A stretch of DNA of 64,000 nt, taken from assembly GCA_040183005.1 (NCBI GenBank), contig JAMPIW010000007.1, forward strand, positions 1,171,314-1,235,313, written 5' to 3'. The position numbers and the translations under genes were made by a program. Below the pieces are notes generated by a model. That model worked only from the letters and a program-made list of their open reading frames with translations, had not been told where the DNA came from and made no database searches. Below are positions 48,149 through 58,646 of the stretch, piece by piece; positions within the stretch are counted from its first letter, which is position 1, and each line of letters begins with the position of its first letter. The DNA is from Gammaproteobacteria bacterium (GTDB lineage Bacteria > Pseudomonadota > Gammaproteobacteria > Ga0077554 > Ga007554).

Positions 48149-48678
48149 CGCAGCCGTCCGGCGCGCATGCCACGCACCGCCTGCCCCTTTGACACATTCA
48201 GGGCTTGCAGTGTCTGATGAACATGGCTGTGGCACAGCGCGCAGGCCAGCGCGTCCGCTGCGTCGGCCTGCGGCGAGCCGGGCAGCTTGAGCAACGCCTT
48301 GACCATATGCTGCACCTGCGCCTTGGCGGCATTGCCCTTGCCGGCGATGGCCTGTTTGATCTGCGCCGGGGTGTATTCATACACCAGGAGTGACTGCACA
48401 ACCCCCGCGCAAATCGCCGCGCCGCGCGCCTGCCCAAGTTTGAGCGCCGAATCTACGTTGTGCCTCATGAACACTTGTTCAATAGCCATGACTTGAGGAT
48501 TATATGTTGAAACAATCTCGCTGATCCCTTCAAAAATGGTCTTGAGGCGCGCAGGAAGCGATACGTCAGACATTCGCACACAGCCGCTGGTAACATAACT
48601 CACCCGGCCGCCTTCCACGTCGATGACGCCAAAGCCTGTGATGCGTGAACCGGGGTCGATACCGATAATGCGGGTCAT
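48145..48678 (-). CDS. ruvC: Holliday junction resolvase RuvC
   Basis: RuvC cuts Holliday junctions symmetrically. The 177-residue protein has the four acidic residues of the family: [37 protein letters not shown], and [15 protein letters not shown] near the end. The last 15 residues contain RGMRAGRLR. The order yebC-ruvC-ruvA is typical for gammaproteobacteria. A solo end of the 267-bp element fills the gap to yebC. Confidence 0.97.
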   Translation of the reverse strand: MTRIIGIDPGSRITGFGVIDVEGGRVSYVTSGCVRMSDVSLPARLKTIFEGISEIVSTYNPQVMAIEQVFMRHNVDSALKLGQARGAAICAGVVQSLLVYEYTPAQIKQAIAGKGNAAKAQVQHMVKALLKLPGSPQADAADALACALCHSHVHQTLQALNVSKGQAVRGMRAGRLR

Positions 48679-48682
48679 AGGG

Positions 48683-48705
48683 GTGATTTATTCACAGATA
48701 GGCTC
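48683..48705. repeat. Solo terminal repeat of the 267-bp element
   Basis: TGATTTATTCACAGATAGGC plus TC matches the right end of the element at 18250-18270 with few changes, and is followed by TAA as there. It takes up nearly the whole 26-bp space between ruvC and yebC; the yebC stop codon begins at its edge. It may be what is left after loss of a full element. Confidence 0.7.
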
Positions 48706-49448
48706 TAAAGCTGGGCCATGATTTCCGCGGATATATCCGCGTTGGAATAGACGTTCTGCACGTCATCCAGATCTTCCAGTATATCCAGCAACTTGAGCAT
48801 TTTTTCGGCGTCTTCGCGGTCAAGAACGGCACTGGTGGAGGCCTGCATGGTGATCTCTGCCTGCGCCGGGGAAAGGCCCGCCGAGCTCATCGCCTCTTTC
48901 ACTATTGCGAACGCCTCGGGGGCAGTGAGCACGTCGATGGAACCATCGTCATGAACTGCCACATCATCGGCGCCCGCCTCCAATGCGACTTCAATGATCT
49001 TGTCTTCATTACTGCCGGGCGGATAGGTGAGAATGCCGGTTTTCTTGAACAGGTAGGCGACCGAGCCTTCAGTGCCGAGATTGCCGCCATGCTTGGTGAA
49101 GGCATGGCGCACATCGGCCACGGTGCGCGTGCGTTTGTCGGTCATGCAATCCACGATGACAGCGACGCCGCCGGGGCCATAGCCCTCGTAGCGAACCTCT
49201 TCGAAATTATCACCTTCCTGGGCGCCCGCGCCACGCTTTACCGCGCGCTCGATGGTATCGCGCGTCATATTGTTGACCAGGGCTTTGTCGATTGCCGTGC
49301 GCAAGCGGGGATTGGATGCTGCGTCAGGACCACCGGCGCGAGCGGAAACGGTGATTTCCCTGATTAATTTGGTGAACAGCTTACCGCGTCTGGCGTCCTG
49401 GGAATTCTTGCGATGCTGGATATTCGCCCATTTACTATGTCCGGCCAT
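48705..49448 (-). CDS. yebC: YebC/PmpR family protein
   Basis: YebC proteins bind DNA in some bacteria and help ribosomes pass difficult sequences in others. The 247-residue protein has the usual start [20 protein letters not shown] and the later [37 protein letters not shown] and the C-terminal [20 protein letters not shown]. Length and sequence fit the family throughout. It precedes ruvC. Confidence 0.96.
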   Translation of the reverse strand: MAGHSKWANIQHRKNSQDARRGKLFTKLIREITVSARAGGPDAASNPRLRTAIDKALVNNMTRDTIERAVKRGAGAQEGDNFEEVRYEGYGPGGVAVIVDCMTDKRTRTVADVRHAFTKHGGNLGTEGSVAYLFKKTGILTYPPGSNEDKIIEVALEAGADDVAVHDDGSIDVLTAPEAFAIVKEAMSSAGLSPAQAEITMQASTSAVLDREDAEKMLKLLDILEDLDDVQNVYSNADISAEIMAQL

Positions 49449-49478
49449 GGATTCTCTTTAAACCCCGATTCTAAACTT

Positions 49479-50576
49479 TCACAAAACCTCAAACATCCGC
49501 TCCAGCGCCAGCCGCGCCTCACGCGCCTCGTGTTCCGGCACGCGGATGCGATTGACCACCTGGCCCTCCACCAGATTCTCCAGCGTCCATAGCAAATGCT
49601 GTGGGTCAACGCGGAACATGGTGGAGCACATGCACACGGTGGGCGACATGAAGTGTACAGACTTGCCTTCATGCTGAAGACGCTCATGGAGGCGCTGCAC
49701 CAGGTTAAGCTCCGTGCCCACCAGCCAACGCGTGCCGGGCGCGGATTCGGTGACCGTATTGATGATGTATTCGGTGGAGCCGACATAATCGGATTTCTCG
49801 CACACCTCGAAGGAACACTCGGGGTGGGATATCACCTTGGTATCAGGAAAACGCGCAAGGAATTGGTCGATGTGCTGCGGCTTGAACATCTGATGCACGG
49901 AGCAAAAGCCCTTCCACAAAATCATTTTGGCAGCGCGGATCTGCTCGGCCGTCAAGCCACCCAACGGCTGGTTGAAATCCCACACCACCATCTGATCAAG
50001 TGGGATGCCCATACGGTAGCCGGTGTTGCGCCCCAGGTGCTGATCGGGGAAGAACAACACTTTCGCACGCCGTGCGAAGGACCATTCCAATACATGGCGA
50101 GCGTTGGTGGAGGTGCACACGATGCCACCATGGCGCCCGCAAAACGCCTTCAGGTCGGCAGCGGAATTGATGTAGGTGACGGGCGTCACCTGTTCATCGG
50201 GATCCAGCACCTCGCTCAACTCACGCCAGGCACGCTCCACTTTGGCGAGGTTCGCCATATCGGCCATCGAACAGCCTGCCGCGAGATCCGGCAATATGGA
50301 AATCTGCTCGGGACGCGACAGAATATCCGCCACCTCCGCCATGAAATGCACACCGCAAAATACAATAAATTCCGCGTTGGAACTGGCGGCCTTGCGCGAC
50401 AGCTTGAGCGAATCGCCGGTGTAATCGGCATGGCGGTACACTTCTTCGCGCTGATAGTGATGGCCAAGAATGACCAGCCGCTCACCCAGCGCAGCCTTCG
50501 CAGCACGGATGCGCGCGTCGCATTCCTCGTCGGAAAGCTCGCTGAACTGCTGAATTGCTCGCGCTGTTGCCGCCAT
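49479..50576 (-). CDS. nadA: Quinolinate synthase A
   Basis: NadA condenses iminoaspartate with dihydroxyacetone phosphate to quinolinate, using a [4Fe-4S] cluster. The 365-residue protein has the family start LGERLVILGHHYQREEVYRH, the cluster cysteine regions IVFCGVHFMAEVADILSRP and HPECSFEVCEKSDYVGST, and MSPTVCMCSTMFRVDPQHLL at the end. The second enzyme of the pathway, NadB, is encoded 6 kb away on the other strand. The gene appears to be monocistronic, with a hairpin repeat before it. Confidence 0.97.
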   Translation of the reverse strand: MAATARAIQQFSELSDEECDARIRAAKAALGERLVILGHHYQREEVYRHADYTGDSLKLSRKAASSNAEFIVFCGVHFMAEVADILSRPEQISILPDLAAGCSMADMANLAKVERAWRELSEVLDPDEQVTPVTYINSAADLKAFCGRHGGIVCTSTNARHVLEWSFARRAKVLFFPDQHLGRNTGYRMGIPLDQMVVWDFNQPLGGLTAEQIRAAKMILWKGFCSVHQMFKPQHIDQFLARFPDTKVISHPECSFEVCEKSDYVGSTEYIINTVTESAPGTRWLVGTELNLVQRLHERLQHEGKSVHFMSPTVCMCSTMFRVDPQHLLWTLENLVEGQVVNRIRVPEHEAREARLALERMFEVL

Positions 50577-50604
50577 TTATTTACACCTCAAGAGTGCGTC
50601 CCAC

Positions 50605-50645
50605 GCACCATAATCCTAAAAACGGTGCGCATGGCGCACCCTACA
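50605..50645. repeat. Short hairpin repeat GGTGCGCATGGCGCACC
   Basis: The palindrome GGTGCGCATGGCGCACC followed by CTACA, with a partly matching GTGCGTCCCACGCACC before it, belongs to the kind of short hairpin repeats common between proteobacterial genes. It lies between nadA and aspS and may end aspS transcription. Confidence 0.55.
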
Positions 50646-50648
50646 TTT

Positions 50649-52442
50649 CTAAGCCGCCGTCGTGGTGGCACGAAGCCTGATACCCAACTCCCGCAAATGC
50701 GCATCACCCACGGGCGAAGGCGCGGATGTGAGCGGGCATGCGGCGGTCTGGGTCTTGGGGAAGGCCATCACGTCGCGAATCGACTGCGCGCCACTCATCA
50801 ACATCACCAATCGGTCCAGACCAAAGGCAATACCGCCATGCGGCGGGCAGCCGTAGGTGAGGGCATCGAGAAGGAAGCCAAATTTATCACGCGCCTCTTC
50901 CTCGCCGATGCCCAGAATACGGAATACTGCCGCCTGCATTTCAGGCCGGTGAATACGGATCGAACCACCGCCCGCCTCGGTGCCGTTGAGAACCATGTCG
51001 TAAGCGCGCGACAGGGCTGCGCCGGGATTGGCTTCGAGCTGTTCAATATCGTTTACTGTAGGGGCTGTGAACGGGTGATGCAAGGCCGACCAGCGATTAC
51101 CTTTTTCATCCCACTCGAACATCGGAAAATCAACCACCCACAGCGGTCGCCACTCACGTTCCACCAAGCCACGATCATGCCCCAGCTTGATACGCAACGC
51201 GCCCAGTGATTCATTGACCACTGTAGCCTTGTCGGCACCAAAGAAGATCAGATCGTTATTTTCCGCACTGGTACGCGCCAGGATCGACTCAACCACGTCG
51301 TCAGGAATAAACTTGAGGATCGGCGACTGCAAACCTTCGCGGCCCGCAGCACGGTCGTTAACCTTGATATAGGCCAAGCCCTTGGCGCCATAAATCGCCA
51401 CAAACTGGGTGTAGTCGTCGATTTCCTTGCGGCTCAATGAACTGCCGCCAGGCAAGCGCAACGCCGCCACACGCCCCTTGGGATCATTGGCTGCACCGGA
51501 GAACACCTTGAAGTCAACATTTTTCATCAGGTCGCCAATATCCACCAGCTCCAGCGGGATACGCAGATCGGGCTTGTCCACGCCGAAACGCGCCATCGCC
51601 TCGGCATAGGTCATGCGCGGAAATGGCTTGGGCAGAGCAACCTCCAACACCTCAGCGAACAACTCGCGCAGCATGTCTTCTTTGAGGTTCATGATCTGAT
51701 CCTCATCCATGAACGAGGTCTCGATGTCGATCTGGGTGAATTCCGGCTGACGATCGGCGCGCAGGTCTTCATCGCGGAAGCAGCGCACGATCTGATAATA
51801 GCGGTCCAGCCCGCCCATCATCAGCAACTGTTTGAAAAGCTGTGGTGACTGCGGCAGCGCGAAAAATTCACCAGGATGGGTACGGCTCGGCACCAGGTAA
51901 TCACGCGCGCCTTCCGGCGTGGATTTGGTCAGTATCGGGGTTTCGACATCCAGAAAACCCTGCGCATCGAGAAACCCACGCAGCGTACGCGTCACGTGCG
52001 CACGCATGCGCAGGCGCTGCAACATCTGCGGACGACGCAGGTCGATGTAGCGGTAGCGCAAACGGGTTTCTTCGTTGACATCGCTTTCATCGGATATGGC
52101 ATCAACCACTGAAAACGGTGGCGGCTCGGCGCGGTTAAGAATCTCCAGGGATTGACATGCGATCTCAACCTGGCCAGTTGCCATATTGGGATTTTCTGTA
52201 CCTGCGGGGCGACGGCGCACCGTACCCTTGATGCGTAGCACGTATTCGCTGCGCACACGCTCGGCGGTCATGAATGTCTCAGGATTTTCAGGATCGAACA
52301 CCACTTGAACCAGTCCTTCGCGGTCGCGCAGGTCAACAAAGATCACTCCGCCATGATCACGGCGACGGTGTACCCAGCCACATAATTCGACATCCTGGCC
52401 CAGCAAAGATTCGTTCAAATGCCCACAGTAATGACTGCGCAT
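50649..52442 (-). CDS. aspS: Aspartyl-tRNA synthetase
   Basis: This class II synthetase charges tRNA-Asp. The product of 597 residues starts [20 protein letters not shown] at an ATG with AGGAAAAG upstream; the longer reading adds 14 unrelated residues. It has the anticodon-binding OB fold ([20 protein letters not shown]), motif 2 ([21 protein letters not shown] is split around the catalytic Arg), the bacterial GAD insertion, and motif 3 [13 protein letters not shown]. Length and insertion are as in bacterial AspRS. It is likely in one operon with DUF502 and FmdB genes. Confidence 0.97.
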   Translation of the reverse strand: MRSHYCGHLNESLLGQDVELCGWVHRRRDHGGVIFVDLRDREGLVQVVFDPENPETFMTAERVRSEYVLRIKGTVRRRPAGTENPNMATGQVEIACQSLEILNRAEPPPFSVVDAISDESDVNEETRLRYRYIDLRRPQMLQRLRMRAHVTRTLRGFLDAQGFLDVETPILTKSTPEGARDYLVPSRTHPGEFFALPQSPQLFKQLLMMGGLDRYYQIVRCFRDEDLRADRQPEFTQIDIETSFMDEDQIMNLKEDMLRELFAEVLEVALPKPFPRMTYAEAMARFGVDKPDLRIPLELVDIGDLMKNVDFKVFSGAANDPKGRVAALRLPGGSSLSRKEIDDYTQFVAIYGAKGLAYIKVNDRAAGREGLQSPILKFIPDDVVESILARTSAENNDLIFFGADKATVVNESLGALRIKLGHDRGLVEREWRPLWVVDFPMFEWDEKGNRWSALHHPFTAPTVNDIEQLEANPGAALSRAYDMVLNGTEAGGGSIRIHRPEMQAAVFRILGIGEEEARDKFGFLLDALTYGCPPHGGIAFGLDRLVMLMSGAQSIRDVMAFPKTQTAACPLTSAPSPVGDAHLRELGIRLRATTTAA

Positions 52443-52484
52443 GATGCTTTTCCTAATATTTTTGGGGTTAGATATGTTACGCAT

Positions 52485-52534
52485 TCACCCTCTCCCCAGC
52501 CCTCTCCCGCAAGCGATAGAGGGGGAAGGGTGAG
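52485..52534. repeat. Palindromic REP-like repeat between aspS and the DUF502 gene
   Basis: CACCCTCTCCCCAGCCCTCT pairs imperfectly with AGAGGGGGAAGGGTG, with the loop CCCGCAAGCGAT between. This is a widely dispersed type of intergenic hairpin. It lies within the presumed operon. Confidence 0.65.
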
Positions 52535-52544
52535 CAGATAAATA

Positions 52545-53201
52545 TTACGTTTCGCCGCCCTGCGGGGCAACGTCGGCACGCACTTCAGCCACGCCCTTGC
52601 CATTCCACTTCGGCACCACTGCGCCCATGGAGATGATCATCTTGAGTCCATCGTCGACACTCATCTCCAGTTCCACCACATCCTTGCGCGGAACCATGAG
52701 AAAAAAGCCGGACGTCGGATTGGGGGTAGTGGGGACATAGACATTGACCACCTCATCCGCAGTCTTGGCCTGGGCCTCGCCGACGGCGGTGCCAGTTTGG
52801 AATGCCAGCGTCCACAGGCCACGGCGCGGGTATTCAATGAGAAGTACCTTGCGGAACGACTGCCCGCCGGAGGTGAACACCGTCTCGGTGAGCTGCTTGA
52901 CCGCCGAATAGATGGGGCGCACCAGCGGGATGCGCGATAAAAACTTCTCCCACACCGCCACCATCTGCCGCCCAAAGAAATTGGCCACCACAATGCCCGT
53001 GGCCAGCACCACCGCAACAGACAGCAGCACCCCCAAACCGGGGATATGGAAACCCAACAGCTTATCGGGGTGATAGGCGGCGGGCAGCACCAGCAGGGTC
53101 TGGTCCATGAAGTCGACCAGCAGCTTGATCACCAGCACGGTAACACCCAGCGGCAGCCAGACCAACAGGCCAGCGATCAAATAACGGCGCAGACGCGGCA
53201 T
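52545..53201 (-). CDS. DUF502 membrane protein
   Basis: The 218-residue protein has two membrane helices (about 5-27 and 55-78), an intermediate loop with DFMDQTLLVLPAAYHPDKLLG, and a conserved domain with SRIPLVRPIYSAVKQLTETV and VVNVYVPTTPNPTSGFFLMV. This is the DUF502 family, conserved upstream of aspS in many proteobacteria. Its function is unknown. It lies 13 bases after the FmdB gene. Confidence 0.88.
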   Translation of the reverse strand: MPRLRRYLIAGLLVWLPLGVTVLVIKLLVDFMDQTLLVLPAAYHPDKLLGFHIPGLGVLLSVAVVLATGIVVANFFGRQMVAVWEKFLSRIPLVRPIYSAVKQLTETVFTSGGQSFRKVLLIEYPRRGLWTLAFQTGTAVGEAQAKTADEVVNVYVPTTPNPTSGFFLMVPRKDVVELEMSVDDGLKMIISMGAVVPKWNGKGVAEVRADVAPQGGET

Positions 53202-53214
53202 TAGTTAGTCACCC

Positions 53215-53481
53215 TCAGGACTTAGGGGTAGAGGGTGGTGTGGCACTCGTGCCGCTCGGCGCATCGGAGGTGGCGGATGCCGTCTCTTTCTTCTTTGCAC
53301 CCCCCTTGAAGTCGGTCTCATACCAGCCGCTTCCCTTCAAACGAAATCCGGCGGCGGAGATCAGTTTCTTCAATTGCGGCTGGCCACACGCCGGACATTC
53401 AATCAGCGGGGAATCACTCATTTTCTGAATGGCATCCAGAGAGTGGCCACAGGCATCGCATCGGTATTCGTAAATGGGCAT
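53215..53481 (-). CDS. FmdB family zinc-ribbon protein
   Basis: The 88-residue protein begins MPIYEYRCDACGHSLDAIQK and has a second CxxC in ECPACGQPQLKK, making a small zinc ribbon, followed by the family segment AGFRLKGSGWYETDFKGG. The last 25 residues are Ser/Thr/Pro-rich and probably disordered. FmdB-type proteins are regulators or zinc-binding accessory proteins of unclear role. It is first in a likely FmdB-DUF502-aspS operon. Confidence 0.9.
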   Translation of the reverse strand: MPIYEYRCDACGHSLDAIQKMSDSPLIECPACGQPQLKKLISAAGFRLKGSGWYETDFKGGAKKKETASATSDAPSGTSATPPSTPKS

Positions 53482-53648
53482 AACACTAAAATCCTCTCAA
53501 CGAACAAGGCAAAACGACGAGAATACAATCAAATGGGCATGATTATACACTTTTCAAGACGTCTAATGGCATAACCATGCCAGGGCGATAACAAGATAAA
53601 TCCTGTAAACTCTATTCCTAACAAGAGCTTTTCTGAGCGCCCCACCCT

Positions 53649-55490
53649 ATGCACATGCAACACACTGCCCCGCCGTCTGAAAACCGCAACGACTGGAAAA
53701 CCATCCGCACCCTGCTGCCCTATCTTTGGGAGTACCGCGCGCGGGTGGTACTGGCGATGGCTTTTCTGGTGCTGGCGAAGCTGGCTGGCGTCACCATACC
53801 TTTGGCGCTCAAAGGGGTGGTCGACGCCCTGGACAAGACTCACCACACTATTATCATCCTGCCACTCGCCCTGCTGATCGGCTATGGGGCGCTACGCCTG
53901 GCGAGCACTTTATTCAGTGAGCTGCGCGACGTAGTGTTTGCCAAGGTGGCGCAACGTGCCATCCGCAACATCGCGCTCAAAGTATTCCGCCATCTGCACT
54001 CGCTGGCGCTGCGTTTTCATCTGGAGCGCCAGACCGGCGGCATGTCGCGCGATATCGAGCGCGGCACACGCGGCATGAGTTTTTTGCTGTCTTTCATGCT
54101 GTTCAACATTCTGCCAACCATTCTTGAGATCGCCATGGTGGCGGTGATTCTGTTCGCCAATTACAACCCATGGTTCGCCATCATCACCACTGTCACGATC
54201 ATTATCTACATCATCTTTAGCCTGGTGGTCACCGAGCAGCGCATGGGCGTACGCCGCGTGATGAACGAGATGGATTCGAAGGCCAATAACCGCGCCATCG
54301 ACAGCCTGCTTAATTACGAGACAGTGAAATACTTCAACAATGAGGACTACGAAGCGCGGCGTTATGACGAACACATGAAGGGGTGGGAGCACGCCGCGAT
54401 CAAGAACCAAACCTCACTGTCCTTCCTTAACTTCGGACAGGGTGCGATTATCGCTGCCGGTGTCACATTGCTGATGATCCTGGCCAGCCAGGGCGTGGTG
54501 GATGGCACCATGACCATGGGCGATCTGGTGCTGGTCAACGCTTATCTGTTGCAATTATTCATCCCGCTCAACTTTCTTGGATTCGTTTATCGGGAAATCA
54601 AGCACTCGCTCACCGACATGGAAAAGATGTTCAGCCTGCTCGACAAACCGCTGGATATCCGCGACAAGCCCGGCGCGCCCGCCCTGGTAGTCGGCAACGG
54701 CGCAGTGCGCTTCGAGCATGTCAATTTTGGTTATCAAGCTGAACGGCAGATCCTGCACGATCTCGACTTTGACATTCCGCCGGGGCATAAAGTCGCAGTG
54801 GTGGGCACCAGCGGCGCGGGCAAATCGACGCTGTCGCGCCTGCTATTCCGTTTTTATGATGTGGACGGCGGGCGCATCCTGATCAACGGCCAGGACATAC
54901 GCGAGATCAGCCAGCAAAGCCTGCGTGCGGCCATCGGCATCGTCCCACAAGACACGGTGCTGTTCAACGACACCATCTATTACAACATCGCCTATGCCCA
55001 ACCCGACGCACCGCGCGAAGAGGTAATTCGCGCCGCGCGGATGGCGCACATACACGACTTCATCGAATCACTGCCCTTGGGCTACGACACCCAGGTCGGC
55101 GAACGTGGCCTTAAGCTCTCCGGCGGCGAAAAACAGCGCGTCGCCATCGCGCGCACCATACTGAAAAACCCCAAGATCCTGATCTTCGATGAGGCGACCT
55201 CGGCGCTAGACTCCCACTCCGAACAGGCAATCCTCGCCGCACTCGCCGAAGTCGCCGCCGACCACACCACACTGGTCATCGCCCACCGCCTGTCCACCAT
55301 CGTGGACGCCGATCAGATCATCGTCATGGAGCACGGACGCATTGTGGAGCGCGGCACGCACAGTGATCTGTTGCAACAGGGCAATGTATACGCGCGCATG
55401 TGGGCGTTGCAGCAGCAGGAGCGGCGGAAAGAAGAGGCGGCGGAACCAATACCAGCTATCGCCACAGAAAGCTATCTGGCTGTAACATAA
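53649..55490 (+). CDS. Atm1/HMT1-type ABC exporter
   Basis: This half-size exporter of 613 residues has six membrane helices (about 30-310) and a nucleotide-binding domain with Walker [14 protein letters not shown], signature [16 protein letters not shown] and Walker [13 protein letters not shown]. The segments [20 protein letters not shown] and [14 protein letters not shown] are typical of the Atm1 group, which exports glutathione-linked sulfur or metal species in mitochondria and bacteria. Its substrate here is unknown. It ends four bases before the phosphorylase gene, so the four genes 53.6-58.6 kb may be one operon. Confidence 0.93.
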   Translation: MHMQHTAPPSENRNDWKTIRTLLPYLWEYRARVVLAMAFLVLAKLAGVTIPLALKGVVDALDKTHHTIIILPLALLIGYGALRLASTLFSELRDVVFAKVAQRAIRNIALKVFRHLHSLALRFHLERQTGGMSRDIERGTRGMSFLLSFMLFNILPTILEIAMVAVILFANYNPWFAIITTVTIIIYIIFSLVVTEQRMGVRRVMNEMDSKANNRAIDSLLNYETVKYFNNEDYEARRYDEHMKGWEHAAIKNQTSLSFLNFGQGAIIAAGVTLLMILASQGVVDGTMTMGDLVLVNAYLLQLFIPLNFLGFVYREIKHSLTDMEKMFSLLDKPLDIRDKPGAPALVVGNGAVRFEHVNFGYQAERQILHDLDFDIPPGHKVAVVGTSGAGKSTLSRLLFRFYDVDGGRILINGQDIREISQQSLRAAIGIVPQDTVLFNDTIYYNIAYAQPDAPREEVIRAARMAHIHDFIESLPLGYDTQVGERGLKLSGGEKQRVAIARTILKNPKILIFDEATSALDSHSEQAILAALAEVAADHTTLVIAHRLSTIVDADQIIVMEHGRIVERGTHSDLLQQGNVYARMWALQQQERRKEEAAEPIPAIATESYLAVT

Positions 55491-55494
55491 AGCC

Positions 55495-57054
55495 ATGACC
55501 GCCAAACGCACCACACAGCATCCTGACACGCTGAAACTGCGGCGGGTAGCGATTGACACCTACCGGGAGAATGTCGCCTACCTGCACCGCGAGTGCGTGA
55601 TCTATCGCGCCGAGGGTTTTCAGGCCCTATCGAAGATCGAGATCAGCGCCAATGGCAACACCGTACTTGCCGTGCTCAACGTGGTGGATGATGCCTCCAT
55701 AGTCACTCCTGATGAGCTGGGGCTTTCCGAGCAGGCATTCACCCAGATGGGTATTGCCCAGGGCGGGCTGGTAAAGGTGGCGCATGCCGAGCCTCCGCGT
55801 TCCATGGATGCGGTACGGCGCAAAATAACTGGTGAACGCCTCACCGCGGAGGATTTTCACGCCATCACCCAGGACATCGCCGGCAACCGCTATTCGAGAA
55901 TGGAGATGGCGGCTTTTTTGGTGGCGTCGGGCCAGACCGGGCTCGACCGGGACGAGGTGCTCCATCTTACTCATGCCATGCTCGAATCCGGCGACCGCCT
56001 CAATTGGCACGAAGCGCTGGTGGCCGACAAGCACTGCATCGGTGGCATCCCCGGCAACCGCACCTCGATGTTGGTGGTGCCCATTGTAGCGGCGCATGGC
56101 ATGTTGATCCCCAAGACATCGAGCCGCGCCATCACCTCGCCCGCCGGTACTGCCGACACCATGGAGGTGCTGGCCAGGGTCGATCTACCGCCGGAGGCGT
56201 TGCATTCCATCGTGCGCAGCCAGCGCGGCTGCCTGGCGTGGGGTGGCACCGCACGGCTTGCGCCGGTGGACGACGTGCTGATCTCCGTCGAACGCCCGCT
56301 GGGGATCGACTCGCAAGGCCAGTTGGTGGCCTCCATCCTCGCCAAAAAGATGGCCGCCGGCTCTACTCACCTGCTGATCGACATCCCGGTGGGACCAAGC
56401 GCCAAGGTGCGCCACATGCACGAGGCACTGCAATTGCGCAAGCTGTTTGAATTCGTCGGCGACCGCCTGGGGCTGCACTTGGAGGTCATCATCACCGATG
56501 GCCGCCAGCCGGTAGGGCGCGGTATTGGCCCGGTACTGGAGGCACGCGACGTGATGCAGGTGCTGGAAAACGATCCGCGAGCGCCAACCGATCTGCGCCA
56601 GAAGGCCCTGCGCCTGGCTGGCCGCGTGCTGGAATTTGACCCTGATGTGCGCGGTGGCTTTGGCTATGCCATAGCACGCGACATCCTCGATTCAGGCCGG
56701 GCATTGGCCAAGATGAACGCCATCATCGAGGCGCAGGGGCGGCAAACCACACAACCAGCTCCTGGCCATCTCACTTACGAAGTGACCGCCGAACAAGATG
56801 GCGTGATCACGGGCATAGACAATTTCCTGCTGGCCCGCCTGGCGCGTATGGCAGGGGCGCCGATGGATAAGGGCGCGGGCGTGGATCTCCTCAAAAAACT
56901 CGGCGACCTGGTGGAAAAGGGCGAGCCTTTGTACCGGGTACACGCCGAATTCAACGCCGATTTCAATTTTGCACGCGCGCTCACCCAAGAGCGCGGCAGC
57001 GGGTATACCGTTGGCACGGCGGAAGGTGTGTCTCAATTCTATGGGGAACTCTAA
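55495..57054 (+). CDS. Thymidine/AMP phosphorylase family protein
   Basis: The 519-residue protein belongs to the long subgroup of the nucleoside phosphorylase II family that includes archaeal AMP phosphorylases. Typical features are the N-terminal extra domain (about 1-95), the phosphate and ribose site [20 protein letters not shown] and [18 protein letters not shown], and the C-terminal lipoyl-like hammerhead domain. In archaea the enzyme splits AMP with phosphate into adenine and ribose 1,5-bisphosphate. Length supports the AMP type over short DeoA enzymes, but the substrate is not proven. Its stop overlaps the start of the PRPP synthetase-like gene (TAATG). Confidence 0.88.
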   Translation: MTAKRTTQHPDTLKLRRVAIDTYRENVAYLHRECVIYRAEGFQALSKIEISANGNTVLAVLNVVDDASIVTPDELGLSEQAFTQMGIAQGGLVKVAHAEPPRSMDAVRRKITGERLTAEDFHAITQDIAGNRYSRMEMAAFLVASGQTGLDRDEVLHLTHAMLESGDRLNWHEALVADKHCIGGIPGNRTSMLVVPIVAAHGMLIPKTSSRAITSPAGTADTMEVLARVDLPPEALHSIVRSQRGCLAWGGTARLAPVDDVLISVERPLGIDSQGQLVASILAKKMAAGSTHLLIDIPVGPSAKVRHMHEALQLRKLFEFVGDRLGLHLEVIITDGRQPVGRGIGPVLEARDVMQVLENDPRAPTDLRQKALRLAGRVLEFDPDVRGGFGYAIARDILDSGRALAKMNAIIEAQGRQTTQPAPGHLTYEVTAEQDGVITGIDNFLLARLARMAGAPMDKGAGVDLLKKLGDLVEKGEPLYRVHAEFNADFNFARALTQERGSGYTVGTAEGVSQFYGEL

Positions 57055-57929
57055 TGCTCGTGCTGGGCTTTCCTGACTATGCGGAGCCATCGGAAAAGCT
57101 GGCGGCAGCTTTGGATGTACCCTGCCGGATTGCCGATGTCCACCGCTTTCCGGACGGCGAAAGCAGGGTGCGCCTGCCCGTCGGACTCCCTTCGCAAGTT
57201 ATTGTCTGCCGCAGCCTAAACCAGCCCAATCACAAGCTGATTGAATTGATGCTGTGCGCCACGCAGGCACGCAAACAGGGCGTACTCCATCTCACCCTGG
57301 TCGCGCCCTACCTCTGCTACATGCGCCAGGACTGCGCATTTGAACCAGGCGAGGCGGTAAGCCAACACATTATCGGTAATTTTTTGGCGGGATTGTTCGA
57401 TGCCGTGATCACGGTGGACCCGCATCTGCACCGCATTAGCCGCTTGGAAGAAGCAGTGCCCGCCGCCCGCGCCACCGCCCTAAATTCAGCGCCGTTGATG
57501 GCCGACTTTCTGCGCTCGCGCCTTGACAAACCCTTGCTGCTCGGCCCCGACAGTGAGTCGGAGCAATGGGTGCGCCGCATCGCCGAATATTGCTACACGG
57601 ACTATGCTGTGGCACGCAAAGAGCGCATTGATGACCACACCGTCAACATCACGCTGCCTTCCATAGACTTCCGGGGAAGGACTGTGGTTCTGGTAGACGA
57701 CATCGCCAGCACCGGCCACACCCTCGCCGTCGCAACACGGCAGATAAAGGCATCCGGCGCGGCTGCCATACACTGCCTGATCACTCATGCTATCTTCGCC
57801 GAGGACACGGAAGAGACACTGATCCGGGCCGGGGTGAAAAATATTTGGAGCACCGACAGCATCACCCACCCCACCAATGCCATCTGCCTCACAGGGCTTC
57901 TGGCAGACGCGCTTCGGCTCGGACAATAA
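57054..57929 (+). CDS. Ribose-phosphate pyrophosphokinase-like protein
   Basis: The 291-residue protein resembles PRPP synthetase: FPDGESRVRLP, APYLCYMRQDCAFEPGEAVS, the catalytic region TVDPHLHR, and the PRPP-binding loop TVVLVDDIASTGHTLA. It is shorter than the housekeeping enzymes (about 310-320) and the canonical RQDR-type ATP motif reads RQDC, so it is a divergent paralogue. Coupled with the AMP phosphorylase-like gene, it may convert ribose phosphates of nucleotide salvage into PRPP or the reverse. The ATG overlaps the preceding stop. Confidence 0.85.
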   Translation: MLVLGFPDYAEPSEKLAAALDVPCRIADVHRFPDGESRVRLPVGLPSQVIVCRSLNQPNHKLIELMLCATQARKQGVLHLTLVAPYLCYMRQDCAFEPGEAVSQHIIGNFLAGLFDAVITVDPHLHRISRLEEAVPAARATALNSAPLMADFLRSRLDKPLLLGPDSESEQWVRRIAEYCYTDYAVARKERIDDHTVNITLPSIDFRGRTVVLVDDIASTGHTLAVATRQIKASGAAAIHCLITHAIFAEDTEETLIRAGVKNIWSTDSITHPTNAICLTGLLADALRLGQ

Positions 57930-57998
57930 CCAAGGTGTCCCTTCTCGCCCTTATATCTAATCCTGCTCGTCCTGCTGATAAGCACGCTGCTTGCCTTC

Positions 57999-58601
57999 GT
58001 GCAGATCGGACTGCTAACGGTCGCCGTCGAAAAGCTGGGCATGTCACCCTCTTCAGCCTTCACACTGCTGTTCGCCTCGCTGTTCGGCAGCGCCATCAAC
58101 CTGCCACTGTTTCAGATCAAGGCCGAACGCCCGCCACCGGACATGGTCATCCCTGAGTCGCTACGCCGCCTGCTGCGTCCGCGGATGCCGGCATTCACCG
58201 GCAAAACGGTGATCGCCGTCAATGTCGGCGGCTGCCTGATCCCCCTGCTCTTTTCCTATTACCTGATGCGCCACAATCCCATCGACCTGACACAGGCCGC
58301 GCTTGCCATCACCATCGTCGCCACCGTCAGCCACCTGACCAGCCGCCCCATTCCCGGCCTGGGGATAGGTATGCCGATCTTCGTCGGCCCCGTTACCGCC
58401 GCGCTCACCGCCATCATCATCGCGCCGGAACACAGCGCGGCACTCGCCTATATATGCGGCACCCTCGGCGTATTGATCGGCGCCGACCTGCTGCGCCTGA
58501 AAGATATCCGCAAAATGGGCACCCCCATTGCCTCCATCGGCGGCGCGGGGACGTTTGACGGGATTTTTATTACGGGGATTGTGGCGGTGTTGCTGGCGTG
58601 A
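57999..58601 (+). CDS. DUF1614 membrane protein (start uncertain)
   Basis: The reading gives about 200 residues with at least six hydrophobic segments and the segments VEKLGMSPSSAFTLLFASLF, TVSHLTSRPIPGLGIGMPIF and SIGGAGTFDGIFITGIVAVL, typical of DUF1614. The GTG at 57999 would cut off the first helix: upstream codons in the same frame (57936-57998) read SPLYLILLVLLISTLLAF, hydrophobic as in family members, but contain no ATG, GTG or TTG before the preceding stop. The real start may be a CTG near 57963, or there may be a sequence error or frameshift. It follows the PRPP synthetase-like gene directly. A decayed copy of its 3' end lies at 63691-63756. Confidence 0.8.
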   Translation: MQIGLLTVAVEKLGMSPSSAFTLLFASLFGSAINLPLFQIKAERPPPDMVIPESLRRLLRPRMPAFTGKTVIAVNVGGCLIPLLFSYYLMRHNPIDLTQAALAITIVATVSHLTSRPIPGLGIGMPIFVGPVTAALTAIIIAPEHSAALAYICGTLGVLIGADLLRLKDIRKMGTPIASIGGAGTFDGIFITGIVAVLLA

Positions 58602-58646
58602 GATGTAGCAGACCCATGGGGATCCCTCTTTAAAAATACGGTTTTA

